Counted from the first letter of the stretch, positions 49,629-59,151 are shown. The stretch: DNA of 64,000 bases from Aureispira sp. CCB-QB1 (GCF_000724545.1 NZ_JHBV01000041.1:186001-250000); one strand, 5' to 3'. The notes: generated by a model from the sequence alone, not told the origin. Numbers and translations: made by a program.

Positions 49629-50357
49629 ATGAAAACACGTCTAAGTGTCAATGTCAATAAGATTGCTTTGATTCGCAATGCTAGAGGAAGCAATTATCCT
49701 GATTTAATAAAAGTCTCCAAAGATATAGAAGCCTATGGAGCCGAAGGTATTACTGTCCACCCTCGCCCAGATGAGCGCCATATTACTTATGCGGATATTC
49801 CTGCCTTAAAAGCAATTGCAACTACTGAATTTAATATCGAAGGAAATCCACGCACTCAAAAATTTATGGATTTGGTTTTAGCCAATGCCCCTGATCAATG
49901 CACGTTGGTTCCTGATGCTCAAAATGCGTTGACTTCTGACAGTGGCTGGGACACGATCACACACGAAGCTTTTTTAACAGAAACAATTGGTGCCTTGAAA
50001 GAGAAAGGCATTCGCGTTTCTATTTTTTGCGACCCTATTGAAAAGTTTATTGAAGGGGCAAAAAAAGTGGGTGCTGATCGAATAGAATTTTATACAGGTC
50101 CTTATGCTGAAAATTATCACAAAGATAGAGCAGCTGCTATACAGCCTTATGTCAATGGGGCAAAAATTGCCAACGAATTGGGAATTGGTATTAATGCAGG
50201 GCATGATCTTAACTTAGATAATTTGCGCTATTTTCAAGAAAATATTCCCAATCTATTGGAAGTTTCTATTGGGCATGCTTTGGTCGTAGATTCATTGTAT
50301 TATGGGCTACAAAACACCGTGCAAATGTACTTGGAGTGTTTGACAGTGAAGGATTAG
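49629..50357 (+). CDS. pdxJ: Pyridoxine 5'-phosphate synthase
   Basis: A 242-residue TIM-barrel enzyme that condenses 1-deoxy-D-xylulose 5-phosphate with 3-amino-2-oxopropyl phosphate in vitamin B6 synthesis. Signatures: LSVNVNKIALIRNARG, GITVHPRPDERHI, FNIEGNP and GINAGHDLNLDNL, all PdxJ hallmarks. Length matches the family. No other pdx genes are in the window. A terminator follows. Confidence 0.97.
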   Translation: MKTRLSVNVNKIALIRNARGSNYPDLIKVSKDIEAYGAEGITVHPRPDERHITYADIPALKAIATTEFNIEGNPRTQKFMDLVLANAPDQCTLVPDAQNALTSDSGWDTITHEAFLTETIGALKEKGIRVSIFCDPIEKFIEGAKKVGADRIEFYTGPYAENYHKDRAAAIQPYVNGAKIANELGIGINAGHDLNLDNLRYFQENIPNLLEVSIGHALVVDSLYYGLQNTVQMYLECLTVKD

Positions 50358-50378
50358 ACAATCCTTTAAGAAATAAAA

Positions 50379-50416
50379 ATGCCTGAATACAGGATATGCT
50401 GTATTCAGACATTTTC
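50379..50416 (+). terminator. Terminator of pdxJ
   Basis: A 10-bp perfect stem (50383-50392 with 50399-50408) with flanking ATG/CAT pairs, then TTTT, about 25 nt after the stop codon. Confidence 0.8.
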
Positions 50417-50601
50417 TATAGCACTTTATCCCATTGTCACTGCTCTTCTAACATTCAATAACACCTTTGAAAGCTGCTAAATAACTTACCCCCTACTTAA
50501 AAACTACCATATGAATTGACAGAAGAGACATTCTTACAATAGTTCGCTAATAACGAGTACTAAAATAGTGAATCAAAGTCGCTATTTTTGATAAAATTCT
50601 G

Positions 50602-50609
50602 TACATTTG
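50602..50609 (+). promoter_or_regulatory. -7 element upstream of the EGF-like gene
   Basis: TACATTTG, a strong match to TAnnTTTG. A TTG at a distance of 20 nt is absent, so the -33 part is uncertain. Confidence 0.5.
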
Positions 50610-50729
50610 CAGGCATTTTTATTACTTCATTTTATAAGGTCAGAAAAAGAGCCTAACAAATTCTTAATCTTATAATTTGAGCCATAAACTAAAATCTTAA
50701 AATAATTATTTTTAAAAAATTTATTACCT

Positions 50730-51269
50730 ATGAAAAAATTTATTAAAGGAGTTTTTTTGACCATGATTCTATTTACAGGGGGAGCAATAGCAAGTTCTTG
50801 TGATCCATGTTCGGGAGTCGTTTGTACCAATGGAAATTGTAGTAATGGTATTTGTGTTTGTGACCCTGGCTACAAGAAATCTGACAACAAATGTGTTTCC
50901 ATTAGTTCAGACTATACGGGAGAAAATTGGCATGGTACTCAAATTGGCTATTATACATTTATGCGTAGTGATACGCAATCTGTTGTCTATACGATAGAGA
51001 TGTCAGAAGTTACTCCAAACCAAATTATTCTAAAAAACTTTTTAGGTCATATTGGAAATGATATCCCTCTCACTATAGATTTAGAAAAAAAGAATATTTT
51101 TGTTGAAGAGACTGTATTACCTGTAGGTATAACCAATGGTTCAATTACAAATCCTTCTTTTCTTCCTGTTCCTTATGATGTTGCTGGTACGATTAAAGCG
51201 AATAAAATAAATCTAACTTTGAATGGAAGTGGTATTATTGAAGACTATAAACTCGTTTTGCAGCGATAA
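50730..51269 (+). CDS. Exported protein with EGF-like cysteine motif
   Basis: A 179-residue protein. The signal peptide (1-22) ends at GAIASS before Cys24, so lipidation is possible but not typical. Residues 24-55 have six to seven cysteines in the spacing CxxCxxxxCxxxxCxxxxCxCxxGYxxxxxxC, like an EGF-type or laminin-type module. The rest is a beta-rich domain (SDYTGENWHGTQIGYY ... YKLVLQR) found in Bacteroidota lipoproteins of unknown function. It is transcribed alone. No neighbour suggests a role. Confidence 0.72.
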   Translation: MKKFIKGVFLTMILFTGGAIASSCDPCSGVVCTNGNCSNGICVCDPGYKKSDNKCVSISSDYTGENWHGTQIGYYTFMRSDTQSVVYTIEMSEVTPNQIILKNFLGHIGNDIPLTIDLEKKNIFVEETVLPVGITNGSITNPSFLPVPYDVAGTIKANKINLTLNGSGIIEDYKLVLQR

Positions 51270-51542
51270 CAATTCACGACTGTCTTTTATTTAGTTTATA
51301 TAGTGCTCTACAAAAGGAGTCAAATGTGACAAGGTGTTTTCTTAGACAATAGTCGCTTTGGATCAAATAACTGGTGAACTTACTTGTCGATTTACACTAC
51401 ATTTAAAAACCGCTGTTTAGCATAGATTTCAACCTCTCTCCTGTTATTTTATTAGAATAAAACCTAGACAAACTCCAATATTTTTTGTAGTTTCGTGCCA
51501 AATTTTAAAATAATAATTTTTTACCATAAGAAAATTACAATC

Positions 51543-52730
51543 ATGAAAGAAGTATATATTGTATCAGTTGCAAGAACTCCTATTGGAAACTTAGGTGGTA
51601 TATTGTCTTCTGTTAATGTTATTGATTTGGGAAAAACAGCAATTACAGGTGCTATTGAGCGTGCAGGAATTGATGCCAAAGAAGTAGGTGAAGTGTATAT
51701 GGGTTGCGTTTTAACAGCCAATACAGGACAAGCTCCTGCCAAGCAAGCTGCTTTAGCTGCTGGTATTCCGAATACAGTACCTTGTACGACCATCAATAAA
51801 GTATGTTCTTCTGGAATGAAAGCAATGATGCTAGGTGCTCAATCTATTATGCTGGGTGATAACGATTGTGTTGTTGTAGGAGGAATGGAGAGTATGTCTC
51901 AAGCACCACATTATATCCCTTCTGGGCGTACTGGAATTCGTTATGGCAATGGTCAAATGGTAGATGCCATCGTTAGAGATGGTTTGCAAGATCCTTATGA
52001 TGGCAATATGATGGGTGTTTGTGGAGAGGTTTGTGCTGAAGGTAAAAATATCTCTAAGGATGAGCAAGATGAGTATGCTTTTGCTTCTTATGAGCGTGCT
52101 AGAGCTGCTTATGAGAATGGTTGGTTTGCAGACGAAATTGTTCCTGTAAGTGTGCCTCAACGTAGAAAAGATCCTATCATCGTTAGTAGAGATGAAGAGG
52201 TAGATAACAAACGTATTACAGACTTAGCTAGCGTCAAGAAAGGTCGTGCGGTCTTCAAAAAAGATGGAACTGTATCGGCTATCAATGCTTCTAAAATCAA
52301 CGATGGTGCTGCTGCTGTTGTTTTAATGAGCAAAGAAAAAGCTGAAGCATTGGGCTTAAAACCGATTGCTAAGATTAGAAGTTTTGCTGACGCAGCTCAG
52401 GAGCCTGTTTGGTTTACAACAACTCCTTCTTTGGCAATGCCTAAGGCTGCTCAAAAAGCAGGCATCAAATTAGAAGATGCTGATTTATTCGAAATCAACG
52501 AGGCATTTTCTGTTGTTGCTTTGGCTAATATGAAAGAGTTGAACTTAGACCACGATAAAGTAAATGTGTTGGGCGGAGCTGTTTCTATGGGGCATCCTAT
52601 TGGTGTTTCTGGTTGTAGAATTGTTATTACATTGCTTTCTGCTCTAAAACACAAAGGTGGAAAAATTGGTGTTGCTGGTATCTGTAATGGTGGCGGTGGT
52701 GCTTCTGCTATGGTAGTGGAGCTAGTATAA
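51543..52730 (+). CDS. Acetyl-CoA C-acetyltransferase (thiolase)
   Basis: A 395-residue thiolase that joins two acetyl-CoA or cleaves acetoacetyl-CoA. Catalytic residues: Cys88 (INKVCSSGMK), His351 (SMGHPIGVSG) and Cys381 (GICNGGGG). Length fits. I chose Met at 51543; a GTG-initiated extension of 16 residues from 51495 is unlikely. It may act with the acyl-CoA dehydrogenase of this window in fatty-acid breakdown, but they are not adjacent. A very strong terminator follows. Confidence 0.95.
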   Translation: MKEVYIVSVARTPIGNLGGILSSVNVIDLGKTAITGAIERAGIDAKEVGEVYMGCVLTANTGQAPAKQAALAAGIPNTVPCTTINKVCSSGMKAMMLGAQSIMLGDNDCVVVGGMESMSQAPHYIPSGRTGIRYGNGQMVDAIVRDGLQDPYDGNMMGVCGEVCAEGKNISKDEQDEYAFASYERARAAYENGWFADEIVPVSVPQRRKDPIIVSRDEEVDNKRITDLASVKKGRAVFKKDGTVSAINASKINDGAAAVVLMSKEKAEALGLKPIAKIRSFADAAQEPVWFTTTPSLAMPKAAQKAGIKLEDADLFEINEAFSVVALANMKELNLDHDKVNVLGGAVSMGHPIGVSGCRIVITLLSALKHKGGKIGVAGICNGGGGASAMVVELV

Positions 52731-52770
52731 TATAACTAGCACTAAACAGTGCTTTGTCTATCATATAATC

Positions 52771-52809
52771 AAGCTAAAATCTTTACCAATAAAGATTTTA
52801 GCTTTTTTT
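52771..52809. terminator. Terminator between thiolase and response regulator
   Basis: A perfect 15-bp stem (52771-52785 with 52790-52804), 4-nt loop, then T7 on the plus strand at 52803-52809. It lies between convergent genes and may act in both directions. Confidence 0.92.
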
Positions 52810-52852
52810 ATGGGTTTTTTGCGAAAATAATTGGGTATTAGTATTGACAGCT

Positions 52853-53572
52853 TTAGTTTATGGTTGCTTCCAAACGAATCAAAGTCTCTTTTTTGTATCC
52901 TCGGCTAATAGGCAAAAAGACACCATTCACCTCTATTGCTTCGTTAGAAAATGAATGAATGGCATACATATTCACAATAAAAGAACGATGGATTCTTATA
53001 AAATGCTTAGCTGGTAATTGTATTTCAATGCTAGAAAGTGTTTGACGGGTTGTTATTAATTTATTATTAAGATGAATCTTTAAATAATCTCCAAAACTTT
53101 CGATATAAAGGATTTCCGAAAAAACAACTTTTACCATTTTCCGATCAGAACGAACAAAAATAAACGTTCGATGAATTGGCTCTATCTCCATCTTACTCAT
53201 GGGCACAAAAGGACTAACTTCTACATAACTCTCTATCGATTGCAACAAACGTTCAAAAGAAATCGGCTTTAGCAAATAATCAACAGCTTTTAGTTCAAAA
53301 CCTTCTAAAGCAAATTCTCGATATGCTGTCGTAAAAACTATCTTTTTGTCTTTTGAAATCGTTTTGGCAAATGACAAACCCGATATTCCTGGCATATTAA
53401 TATCTAAAAATATAAGGTCTACTTCTTTGGTATTAATCGCTTCAAAAGCCTCTAAAGCATTTTTACAAATTGCCACAACATCTATTGTTGGAATTTTAGC
53501 TAAGTGAATGTTTAAAATATCTCGTGCTGTCGGTTCGTCATCAACAATGATAGATCTTATTCTTGAAGCCAT
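52853..53572 (-). CDS. LytTR-type response regulator
   Basis: 239 residues from Met at 53572 (MASRIRSIIVDDEP). Receiver domain 1-120 with phospho-acceptor Asp57 (IFLDINMPG) and Lys in YLLKPI. LytTR DNA-binding domain about 140-239 (FVRSDRKMVKVVFSEILYIESFGDYLKI ... FIRIHRSFIVNM). The longer frame to 53626 adds 18 residues atypical for the family. It is paired with the sensor kinase immediately upstream (101-nt gap, same strand). Such pairs regulate surface or cell-wall genes; targets unknown. Confidence 0.93.
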   Translation of the reverse strand: MASRIRSIIVDDEPTARDILNIHLAKIPTIDVVAICKNALEAFEAINTKEVDLIFLDINMPGISGLSFAKTISKDKKIVFTTAYREFALEGFELKAVDYLLKPISFERLLQSIESYVEVSPFVPMSKMEIEPIHRTFIFVRSDRKMVKVVFSEILYIESFGDYLKIHLNNKLITTRQTLSSIEIQLPAKHFIRIHRSFIVNMYAIHSFSNEAIEVNGVFLPISRGYKKETLIRLEATIN

Positions 53573-53673
53573 TAATTTGTTATTTTTTATTGTATTAATT
53601 GTATCGAATCGGTTTATAAAAATCAAAACTGCACAGTAGTCCTACCATTTAACAAAGCTGTAAACAAGATTTC

Positions 53674-54816
53674 TTAGAACACAATATCCATTTTAAATTT
53701 GCTAAAATCCATTTTCCTTAAATAGTTTCTCTCTTCATTCGTATCATTGTTCAGATACAACTCTACCTTAAAACAATCGTCATTGACATCAAAATTAAGT
53801 AGATGCCTATCTTTGTATAGCAAATCCAATCGATTTCTAATATTCTTTAGCCCAATTCCTCCTACTTGAGAATCTTCAAAATCACTGCTAATACTATTGC
53901 TAATAGCAAAATAAATTTGTTCTCCCTTTACTTGAAGCTTTATCGTTATATCAAAAACACCATTTTTGATAGCACCATGTTTAAATGCATTTTCAACAAA
54001 GGGCAACATCAACATTGGGGCAACTAAAGTCGGACGTTCATTCATAGAAATCTCAAAATTAATATTCAGAACATCTTGAAAACGAAGTTTCTCTAGTGCA
54101 ATATAATCTTGGATGTGTTCTACTTCTTCACGCAATTCAACGACAGCATCATTAATTTGATACAACAAGTAATCCAACAAGTTGGACAATCGTAGGATCA
54201 TTTCTGCCGTATAGTCTGATTTTTGTAGCGCAAACCCATAAATTGTATTCAAGGTATTGAATAAGAAATGTGGATGAATTTGCATTTTTAAATAATTCAG
54301 CTTTTGGGCATTGAGTTTTAATTCTCTTTCGAGCAATTGATTTTTTAGCTCTTGATTTTTGGTAATAGTATGCTGATTTTGTCGTTCTAATGAAAAAGCA
54401 CTCGCAATAAAAACGATGGTATACACTCCTATAAAAACCAACATGAAGTTTTTGGACATAGGAAGCATTTCATCTACGTTTAAGTCAGACAAAAAAACTA
54501 ATCCTCCCAATATTGATAAAGCTATCAGACATGCTGAAATAGTAATTAGGTAAATACTGTAAATAAGAAACGTCCAATAGTGCTTTCTTAGTAGATATTT
54601 GGGAATTAAGTGGTAGATAGTTGCATAAGTTGTTGTGATGGTTACGGGCATTAACAAAAGAGAAAAATTAATAATTTTGGTAAAATCTTCTGTCTGAAAC
54701 TTGAAGAATTGCGTAAAGAAAAACAATACACAACACCACAAGAAAATATGCACAACAACGATCTTTTTTCCTTCTTTGAAGGAGTATTTTTGCCCTTTTT
54801 TAACACCATTTAGCAT
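53674..54816 (-). CDS. Sensor histidine kinase, LytS/YehU type
   Basis: A 380-residue membrane kinase. Four hydrophobic helices lie within residues 20-145. The phospho-acceptor motif QIHPHFLFNTLN has His183 as the likely site. The ATP-binding part has the N-box PFVENAFKHG and G-box GGIGLKNIRNRL. Order and motifs match the His_kinase family that works with LytTR regulators. The start at 54816 is a choice; nearby alternatives exist. It is the first gene of the two-component operon. Confidence 0.92.
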   Translation of the reverse strand: MLNGVKKGQKYSFKEGKKIVVVHIFLWCCVLFFFTQFFKFQTEDFTKIINFSLLLMPVTITTTYATIYHLIPKYLLRKHYWTFLIYSIYLITISACLIALSILGGLVFLSDLNVDEMLPMSKNFMLVFIGVYTIVFIASAFSLERQNQHTITKNQELKNQLLERELKLNAQKLNYLKMQIHPHFLFNTLNTIYGFALQKSDYTAEMILRLSNLLDYLLYQINDAVVELREEVEHIQDYIALEKLRFQDVLNINFEISMNERPTLVAPMLMLPFVENAFKHGAIKNGVFDITIKLQVKGEQIYFAISNSISSDFEDSQVGGIGLKNIRNRLDLLYKDRHLLNFDVNDDCFKVELYLNNDTNEERNYLRKMDFSKFKMDIVF

Positions 54817-55154
54817 ACGATTGAGTATCTTTTGTTTATTTAACCGTCCCTACAAAAGCTGTCTTTGATTCGTTTTTTATAAAATTGGCGAACTCCTCAC
54901 AAGCATTTAGCAAACAATGCTTTTTATACTAAAATAGTTTTTCACGCTCATTTTTACAACTATAAATGACAAATAACCAATTTAAATCTTTCTCCAAAAG
55001 TGCAATTCAATCAAGCATTTAGTTTTTGCAAACAACCGTAATTATGGCACATTACGGTACTTTTAATATTCGTTTTTGCTCTAGATAAAAGATTCAATTT
55101 CTTGAACAAAAAAGAAGCCCAATCAACCTAGCTAACTATTATAAATAAATAACT
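54817..55154. other. Upstream region of the sensor kinase gene
   Basis: AT-rich, with no clear hairpin, promoter match or gene. It separates the divergent kinase and small membrane-protein genes. Confidence 0.5.
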
Positions 55155-55526
55155 ATGCTCTTACAATTTTTAATAGAAGGAGGACTACTTTTTACAGCAC
55201 CTATATGTTTCATTGGGTTACTACTAATTTTTTTCTTTATCCAATCCCTTGTATCTATTCTCAAACAACAAAGCATACACAAACGCCTTTTATACATGCA
55301 CAAATTAGGTTTGCTGGCTTTATTCTTAGGAGTTTTAGGACAATTAATTGGCTTAACTGCAAGTTTGCGCATCATTGAATCTGCTCATGGAAAAATTTCT
55401 AGAACGATCATTTACAAAGGGTTATTCATCTCTTTTATTCCTACCTTCTTAGGACTCATTATCTTTATACTTTCAAAAGTGGCTCGCCTTTATTTAAAGT
55501 GGTTTCAAAAATATCGTATCCAATAA
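55155..55526 (+). CDS. Small membrane protein, possibly MotA/TolQ/ExbB-like
   Basis: A 123-residue protein with three hydrophobic segments (about 8-30, 50-70 and 90-112). The outline (LLQFLIEGGLLFTAPICFIGLLL, a charged segment, then LGLLALFLGVLGQLIGLTASLRIIESA, and FISFIPTFLGLIIFILSKV) resembles the proton-channel subunit family MotA/TolQ/ExbB, though it is shorter than the usual 200-240 residues. No ExbD partner lies beside it. Function is not proven. Confidence 0.6.
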   Translation: MLLQFLIEGGLLFTAPICFIGLLLIFFFIQSLVSILKQQSIHKRLLYMHKLGLLALFLGVLGQLIGLTASLRIIESAHGKISRTIIYKGLFISFIPTFLGLIIFILSKVARLYLKWFQKYRIQ

Positions 55527-55880
55527 TTATAAAGCCAATCAAGTTATCCTCTCTAACCTTATCCTTTTTGCGCCTCTGTATCTATTGCAAGCAGAAAAAC
55601 AACCAAACTCCGCTCAAAAGCGGTCATTCATCGCAAATAATAAAAAGTCTTATTTATTTATCTTATAATTGCATTGTCACATACATATTTAAAACACTCC
55701 CCTTCTGACACTTACGCCTATTACAAGCTATTTTTTTTAGCTACTGTAAGTTCTCTTTGTACTACAACATATAATATCTTCCCAACATTTTCTAGCAACT
55801 AACATAGTTGCTCCGATTTAAGTTTTGCACCAATTAAAGCACCCAAGAGGTGTACTCATTTATAACTAAAAACAATAAAG
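55527..55880. other. Intergenic region without recognised features
   Basis: 354 bp of AT-rich DNA. A 69-codon frame at 55499-55708 overlaps the upstream gene and has no family signal. No clear promoter match seen. Confidence 0.5.
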
Positions 55881-56702
55881 ATGACACTTAAAAATCTTTT
55901 TTTATTCGCAATGATTACTTCTTTTTTGGCAATTTCTTGTGAAAAAGAAACGATGGAGCTGGTCAAACAAGAAGCAGAAGCAAAAAATCTTGCAATTGAA
56001 GATCAAACTTCAGAAAAACCACAAGAAACATTAGAAGAAATAAGTAAGCGGATGCAACAAAAAAATATAGAGTTTTTAACTCTTACAGAACAACCCATTC
56101 TATCAGAATTTCGTTCTCCAAACACAGCCGCTCGATCCTCTCACTCTGCCTATAATTCGGGAAGAATAAGCGTTGCTTATCCTTCTGTGCCCACCAATGG
56201 TTATGATTTATTAAACTTTGGAACTCGAACAGGCACAACACAGTGGATAGCCTTTAATTTGAACAATAGCTATCTCTACGCTTATCCCGATCAATACTCA
56301 AACAATCGCCCAGGAAAGCTACTCTTTACATTGAGTGGTGTTGGGCAAACCGTAACACTCAATTTTTCTATTAATCCTTACACACTAGCAGCTGTTATTA
56401 CCCCAAGCACTACTGCAAGTTTACATAGTAGAGTTCATCCCAATACAAGTTTTACTTTTAGCAGTGATATGAGCCTAGTTATACACTCTAACACCAATGG
56501 ATGGCTGTGGCTTGAAGTCAAAAAAGCCAATACCGTTGTCTTTAGTTCTCTTTATCGCTACAATTACAACTCTAGTTTAGATGCTAGAAATGGTGGCAAC
56601 ATTCGAGCCCTTGATTTTGGTTCTGTTGGCGTTGGTCCTCGACCTCCTTATTCTCTTGCGGGGATTACAACAAGCTATTCGGGGCATTGTGGTTGGTTTT
56701 AA
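55881..56702 (+). CDS. Lipoprotein of unknown function
   Basis: A 273-residue lipoprotein. The signal peptide ends with AISC, the likely acylated Cys being residue 20. Residues 20-75 are a Glu/Lys-rich helix. From about 95 to 255 is a beta-rich domain rich in Ser, Asn, Thr and Tyr with repeating patterns (TGTTQWIAFNLNNSYLYAY, GVGQTVTLNFSIN). The C-terminus is short and distinctive (YSGHCGWF). I recognise no family. It is followed by a terminator and is a single gene. Confidence 0.75.
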   Translation: MTLKNLFLFAMITSFLAISCEKETMELVKQEAEAKNLAIEDQTSEKPQETLEEISKRMQQKNIEFLTLTEQPILSEFRSPNTAARSSHSAYNSGRISVAYPSVPTNGYDLLNFGTRTGTTQWIAFNLNNSYLYAYPDQYSNNRPGKLLFTLSGVGQTVTLNFSINPYTLAAVITPSTTASLHSRVHPNTSFTFSSDMSLVIHSNTNGWLWLEVKKANTVVFSSLYRYNYNSSLDARNGGNIRALDFGSVGVGPRPPYSLAGITTSYSGHCGWF

Positions 56703-56732
56703 ATTAAAACTTTGCTAAAATAACTATTGCAT

Positions 56733-56771
56733 AATCAGAACAGAGAATTAATTCTTTGTTCTGATTTTTAT
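56733..56771 (+). terminator. Terminator of the unknown lipoprotein gene
   Basis: A near-perfect 17-bp inverted repeat (56733-56749 with 56750-56766), one G-U pair, followed by T-rich sequence. Confidence 0.8.
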
Positions 56772-56917
56772 TTTTTAGTAAACTAGATCTAGCAGTTTGT
56801 TGATTTTTTTTGTTTATTTATAAAAAATTGCAATCGCTTTCTTTCATCGTAAGCAGCTCCTGTGTGCTACTAATCCAAGCTTGCTCAAAACACAAAATAA
56901 CTAAACACTTATCAATC

Positions 56918-57853
56918 ATGAACCTAAAATCTGCCATCCTTGGCTTGGCTGTAGGCGACGCACTTGGCGTTCCTGTTGAGTTTATGTCTCGCCAAACACT
57001 TCAAAAAAATCCTGTCAAAATCCTACGAGAATACGGCACACATCAACAACCCAAAGGAACATGGTCGGACGATAGTACCATGACCTTTTGTTTGATGGAA
57101 ATGCTAGCACAAGGATATGACCTTAGACAACTAGGCAATCATTTTGTCAATTGGTATCGACAGGCTTACTGGACACCGCACGGCGTTGTTTTTGACATGG
57201 GCAACACGACTCGGCAAGCCATTTTGAAATTGGAACAAGGAATCGTTCTACCTCAAAATGCAGGTGGCAAGGATATACAAAGCAATGGGAACGGCTCTTT
57301 GATGCGCATTTTACCACTTATCTTTTATACTCAAAATCGTCCCATAGAAGAACGATGGGCAATGACAAGCGATGTATCTTCCTTAACTCATGGGCATTTT
57401 ATTGCTCGTTTTGCTTGTTTTATTTATTTAGAATACGCTCGATTGCTACTACAAGGCAAAGAAAAACTAGAGGCTTATAAAGCTGTAATTATTGTAATCA
57501 ATAATTTTGCTCAAACTCAAAACTTCTCTCAAGAACATTTAGCTGTTTTTGATCGAATCCTTGCTGTCTCTACACCTCTTTACCAGTTGCACCAAAAAGA
57601 AATCAACTCTGGTGGTTATGTTATAGATAGTCTAGAAGCTAGTTTGTGGTGCTTATTAAAGCATAATAGTTATTCTGAAACCGTTTTGGCAGCAGTCAAT
57701 CTGGGTCGAGATACCGATACAACAGGCGCTATTACTGGAGGGTTGGCAGGAATCGTATATGGCGAGGTGGGGATACCAATCACATGGATTGCTTATTTGG
57801 CTCGTTTTGATGATATAATGGATTTAATTGAGCGTTTGCAGAGTAAATTATGA
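56918..57853 (+). CDS. ADP-ribosylglycohydrolase family protein
   Basis: A 311-residue enzyme that removes ADP-ribose from proteins or small molecules (DraG/ARH fold). Magnesium-site motifs are visible: GLAVGDALGVP near residue 10, GTWSDDSTM, and DTDTTGAITG near the C-terminus. I chose the Met at 56918 (MNLKSAILG), where the family normally starts. An alternative TTG start at 56810 would add 36 residues that look like a lipoprotein signal (LLIQAC). Cytoplasmic action is more likely for this family. Confidence 0.88.
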   Translation: MNLKSAILGLAVGDALGVPVEFMSRQTLQKNPVKILREYGTHQQPKGTWSDDSTMTFCLMEMLAQGYDLRQLGNHFVNWYRQAYWTPHGVVFDMGNTTRQAILKLEQGIVLPQNAGGKDIQSNGNGSLMRILPLIFYTQNRPIEERWAMTSDVSSLTHGHFIARFACFIYLEYARLLLQGKEKLEAYKAVIIVINNFAQTQNFSQEHLAVFDRILAVSTPLYQLHQKEINSGGYVIDSLEASLWCLLKHNSYSETVLAAVNLGRDTDTTGAITGGLAGIVYGEVGIPITWIAYLARFDDIMDLIERLQSKL

Positions 57854-58032
57854 CTTTCGTCTAGATGTCTCTCTTGCGTGGAATTATTTTTTTTTCTTAG
57901 ACATTACTAAAAGTAGTTATCTATAAATACCTTTAATACAACCTATATTAGATAAACAACTAGTATTTTTAAACTTGAAATCTAGTTATTATTTTCATTC
58001 ATTGAATATTTACTCTACTAAATTGTACACAA

Positions 58033-58917
58033 ATGTCTAGTCTAAAAATTAATAATCTCTCCAAAACTTACCCCAATGGTGTCAAAGCATTGGATAATAT
58101 ATCTTTGGAAATCCCTAATGGAATGTTTGGTCTATTGGGTCCCAATGGTGCAGGGAAATCTTCCTTAATGCGCACCATTTCCTCTTTGCAAGAAGCCGAT
58201 AGTGGCTCTATTTTTTTAGATGATTTAGATGTCTTTAAAAATCCTACCGATCTACGAAAAGTGCTGGGTTATCTCCCTCAAGAATTTGGAGTATACCCAC
58301 ACATTACAGCCTATCAACTTCTGGATCATATCGCAACCCTCAAAGGTATTAGTCAAAAAAAAGAACGCAAAGAGTTAGTTGACCATTTACTAGAAAAAGT
58401 AAACCTAAGCGAACACAAACATAAAAAAGTAAAAGGTTTCTCTGGTGGAATGAAACAACGAGTAGGAATTGCACAAGCATTGATTGGCAACCCTAAGTTA
58501 ATTATCGTTGATGAGCCAACGGCTGGTCTTGATCCTGGTGAACGCAATCGCTTTCATAACTTGTTAGCTTCTGTCGGCGAAAAAGTCATTATCATTCTCT
58601 CAACACATATCGTAGACGATGTCAAAGAACTCTGTTCGAATATGGCCATTATGAACAAAGGACAACTAGTTTACCAAGGGACTCCACAAAAAGGAATTGA
58701 TGAACTTAAAGGAAAAGTTTGGCGCAAAGTTATTGAACGTAGTCAAGTAACAGACTATAAGAGCAAGTACTATGTCATTTCAGATAAACTCATTGCAGGC
58801 AACCCACTTATCCATATTTTAGACGAGTCCAATCCAGAAAATGGCTTTGAACCTATTACTCCTAGTATTGAAGATGTATTTTTCAGCAAAATAAAACGAA
58901 CCAACGAAGCGCACTAG
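58033..58917 (+). CDS. ABC transporter ATP-binding protein
   Basis: A 294-residue ABC ATPase. Walker A is GPNGAGKSS at 36-44, signature FSGGMKQR, Walker B LIIVDEPTAGLDP, with an H-loop in STHIVDDV. The C-terminal 70 residues, after GTPQKG, are an extension often seen in ABC-2 exporters. It pairs with the permease/M1 fusion 234 nt downstream. The pair probably exports or handles a substrate at the inner membrane. Confidence 0.93.
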   Translation: MSSLKINNLSKTYPNGVKALDNISLEIPNGMFGLLGPNGAGKSSLMRTISSLQEADSGSIFLDDLDVFKNPTDLRKVLGYLPQEFGVYPHITAYQLLDHIATLKGISQKKERKELVDHLLEKVNLSEHKHKKVKGFSGGMKQRVGIAQALIGNPKLIIVDEPTAGLDPGERNRFHNLLASVGEKVIIILSTHIVDDVKELCSNMAIMNKGQLVYQGTPQKGIDELKGKVWRKVIERSQVTDYKSKYYVISDKLIAGNPLIHILDESNPENGFEPITPSIEDVFFSKIKRTNEAH

Positions 58918-59151
58918 TCCGCTAAAATAGTAGTCTACTTTGCCTGCTTAATAATTTCTTTGCTGTCACTTTCATTTATTTTTTAATAACGCTTTGGAGC
59001 ACCTCCAAAAATCCCCCTCTAATATAAAAAGGGATATTTTTGATACCTGCCAACGAGTACGACTTCCCAATTACAAAGTCACTTCTACCCTATTTAACAG
59101 ACCTTCTGGGAGATAAAACTCTTCACATAAAGCGGTTTTAATTTTTTAATT

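Larger units (their letters stand above)
50358..50729. other. Intergenic region between pdxJ and the EGF-like lipoprotein gene
   Basis: Holds the pdxJ terminator at 50379-50416 and the -7 element of the next gene at 50602-50609. AT-rich otherwise, with no gene supported. Confidence 0.6.

Noticed and set aside
51495-51542. GTG-initiated extension of the thiolase
   Set aside because: Thiolases begin near the Met at 51543 (KEVYIVSVARTP).
58990-59010. Small hairpin after the ABC ATPase gene
   Set aside because: A 7-bp stem without a T tract; not convincing as a terminator, and the operon may read through.
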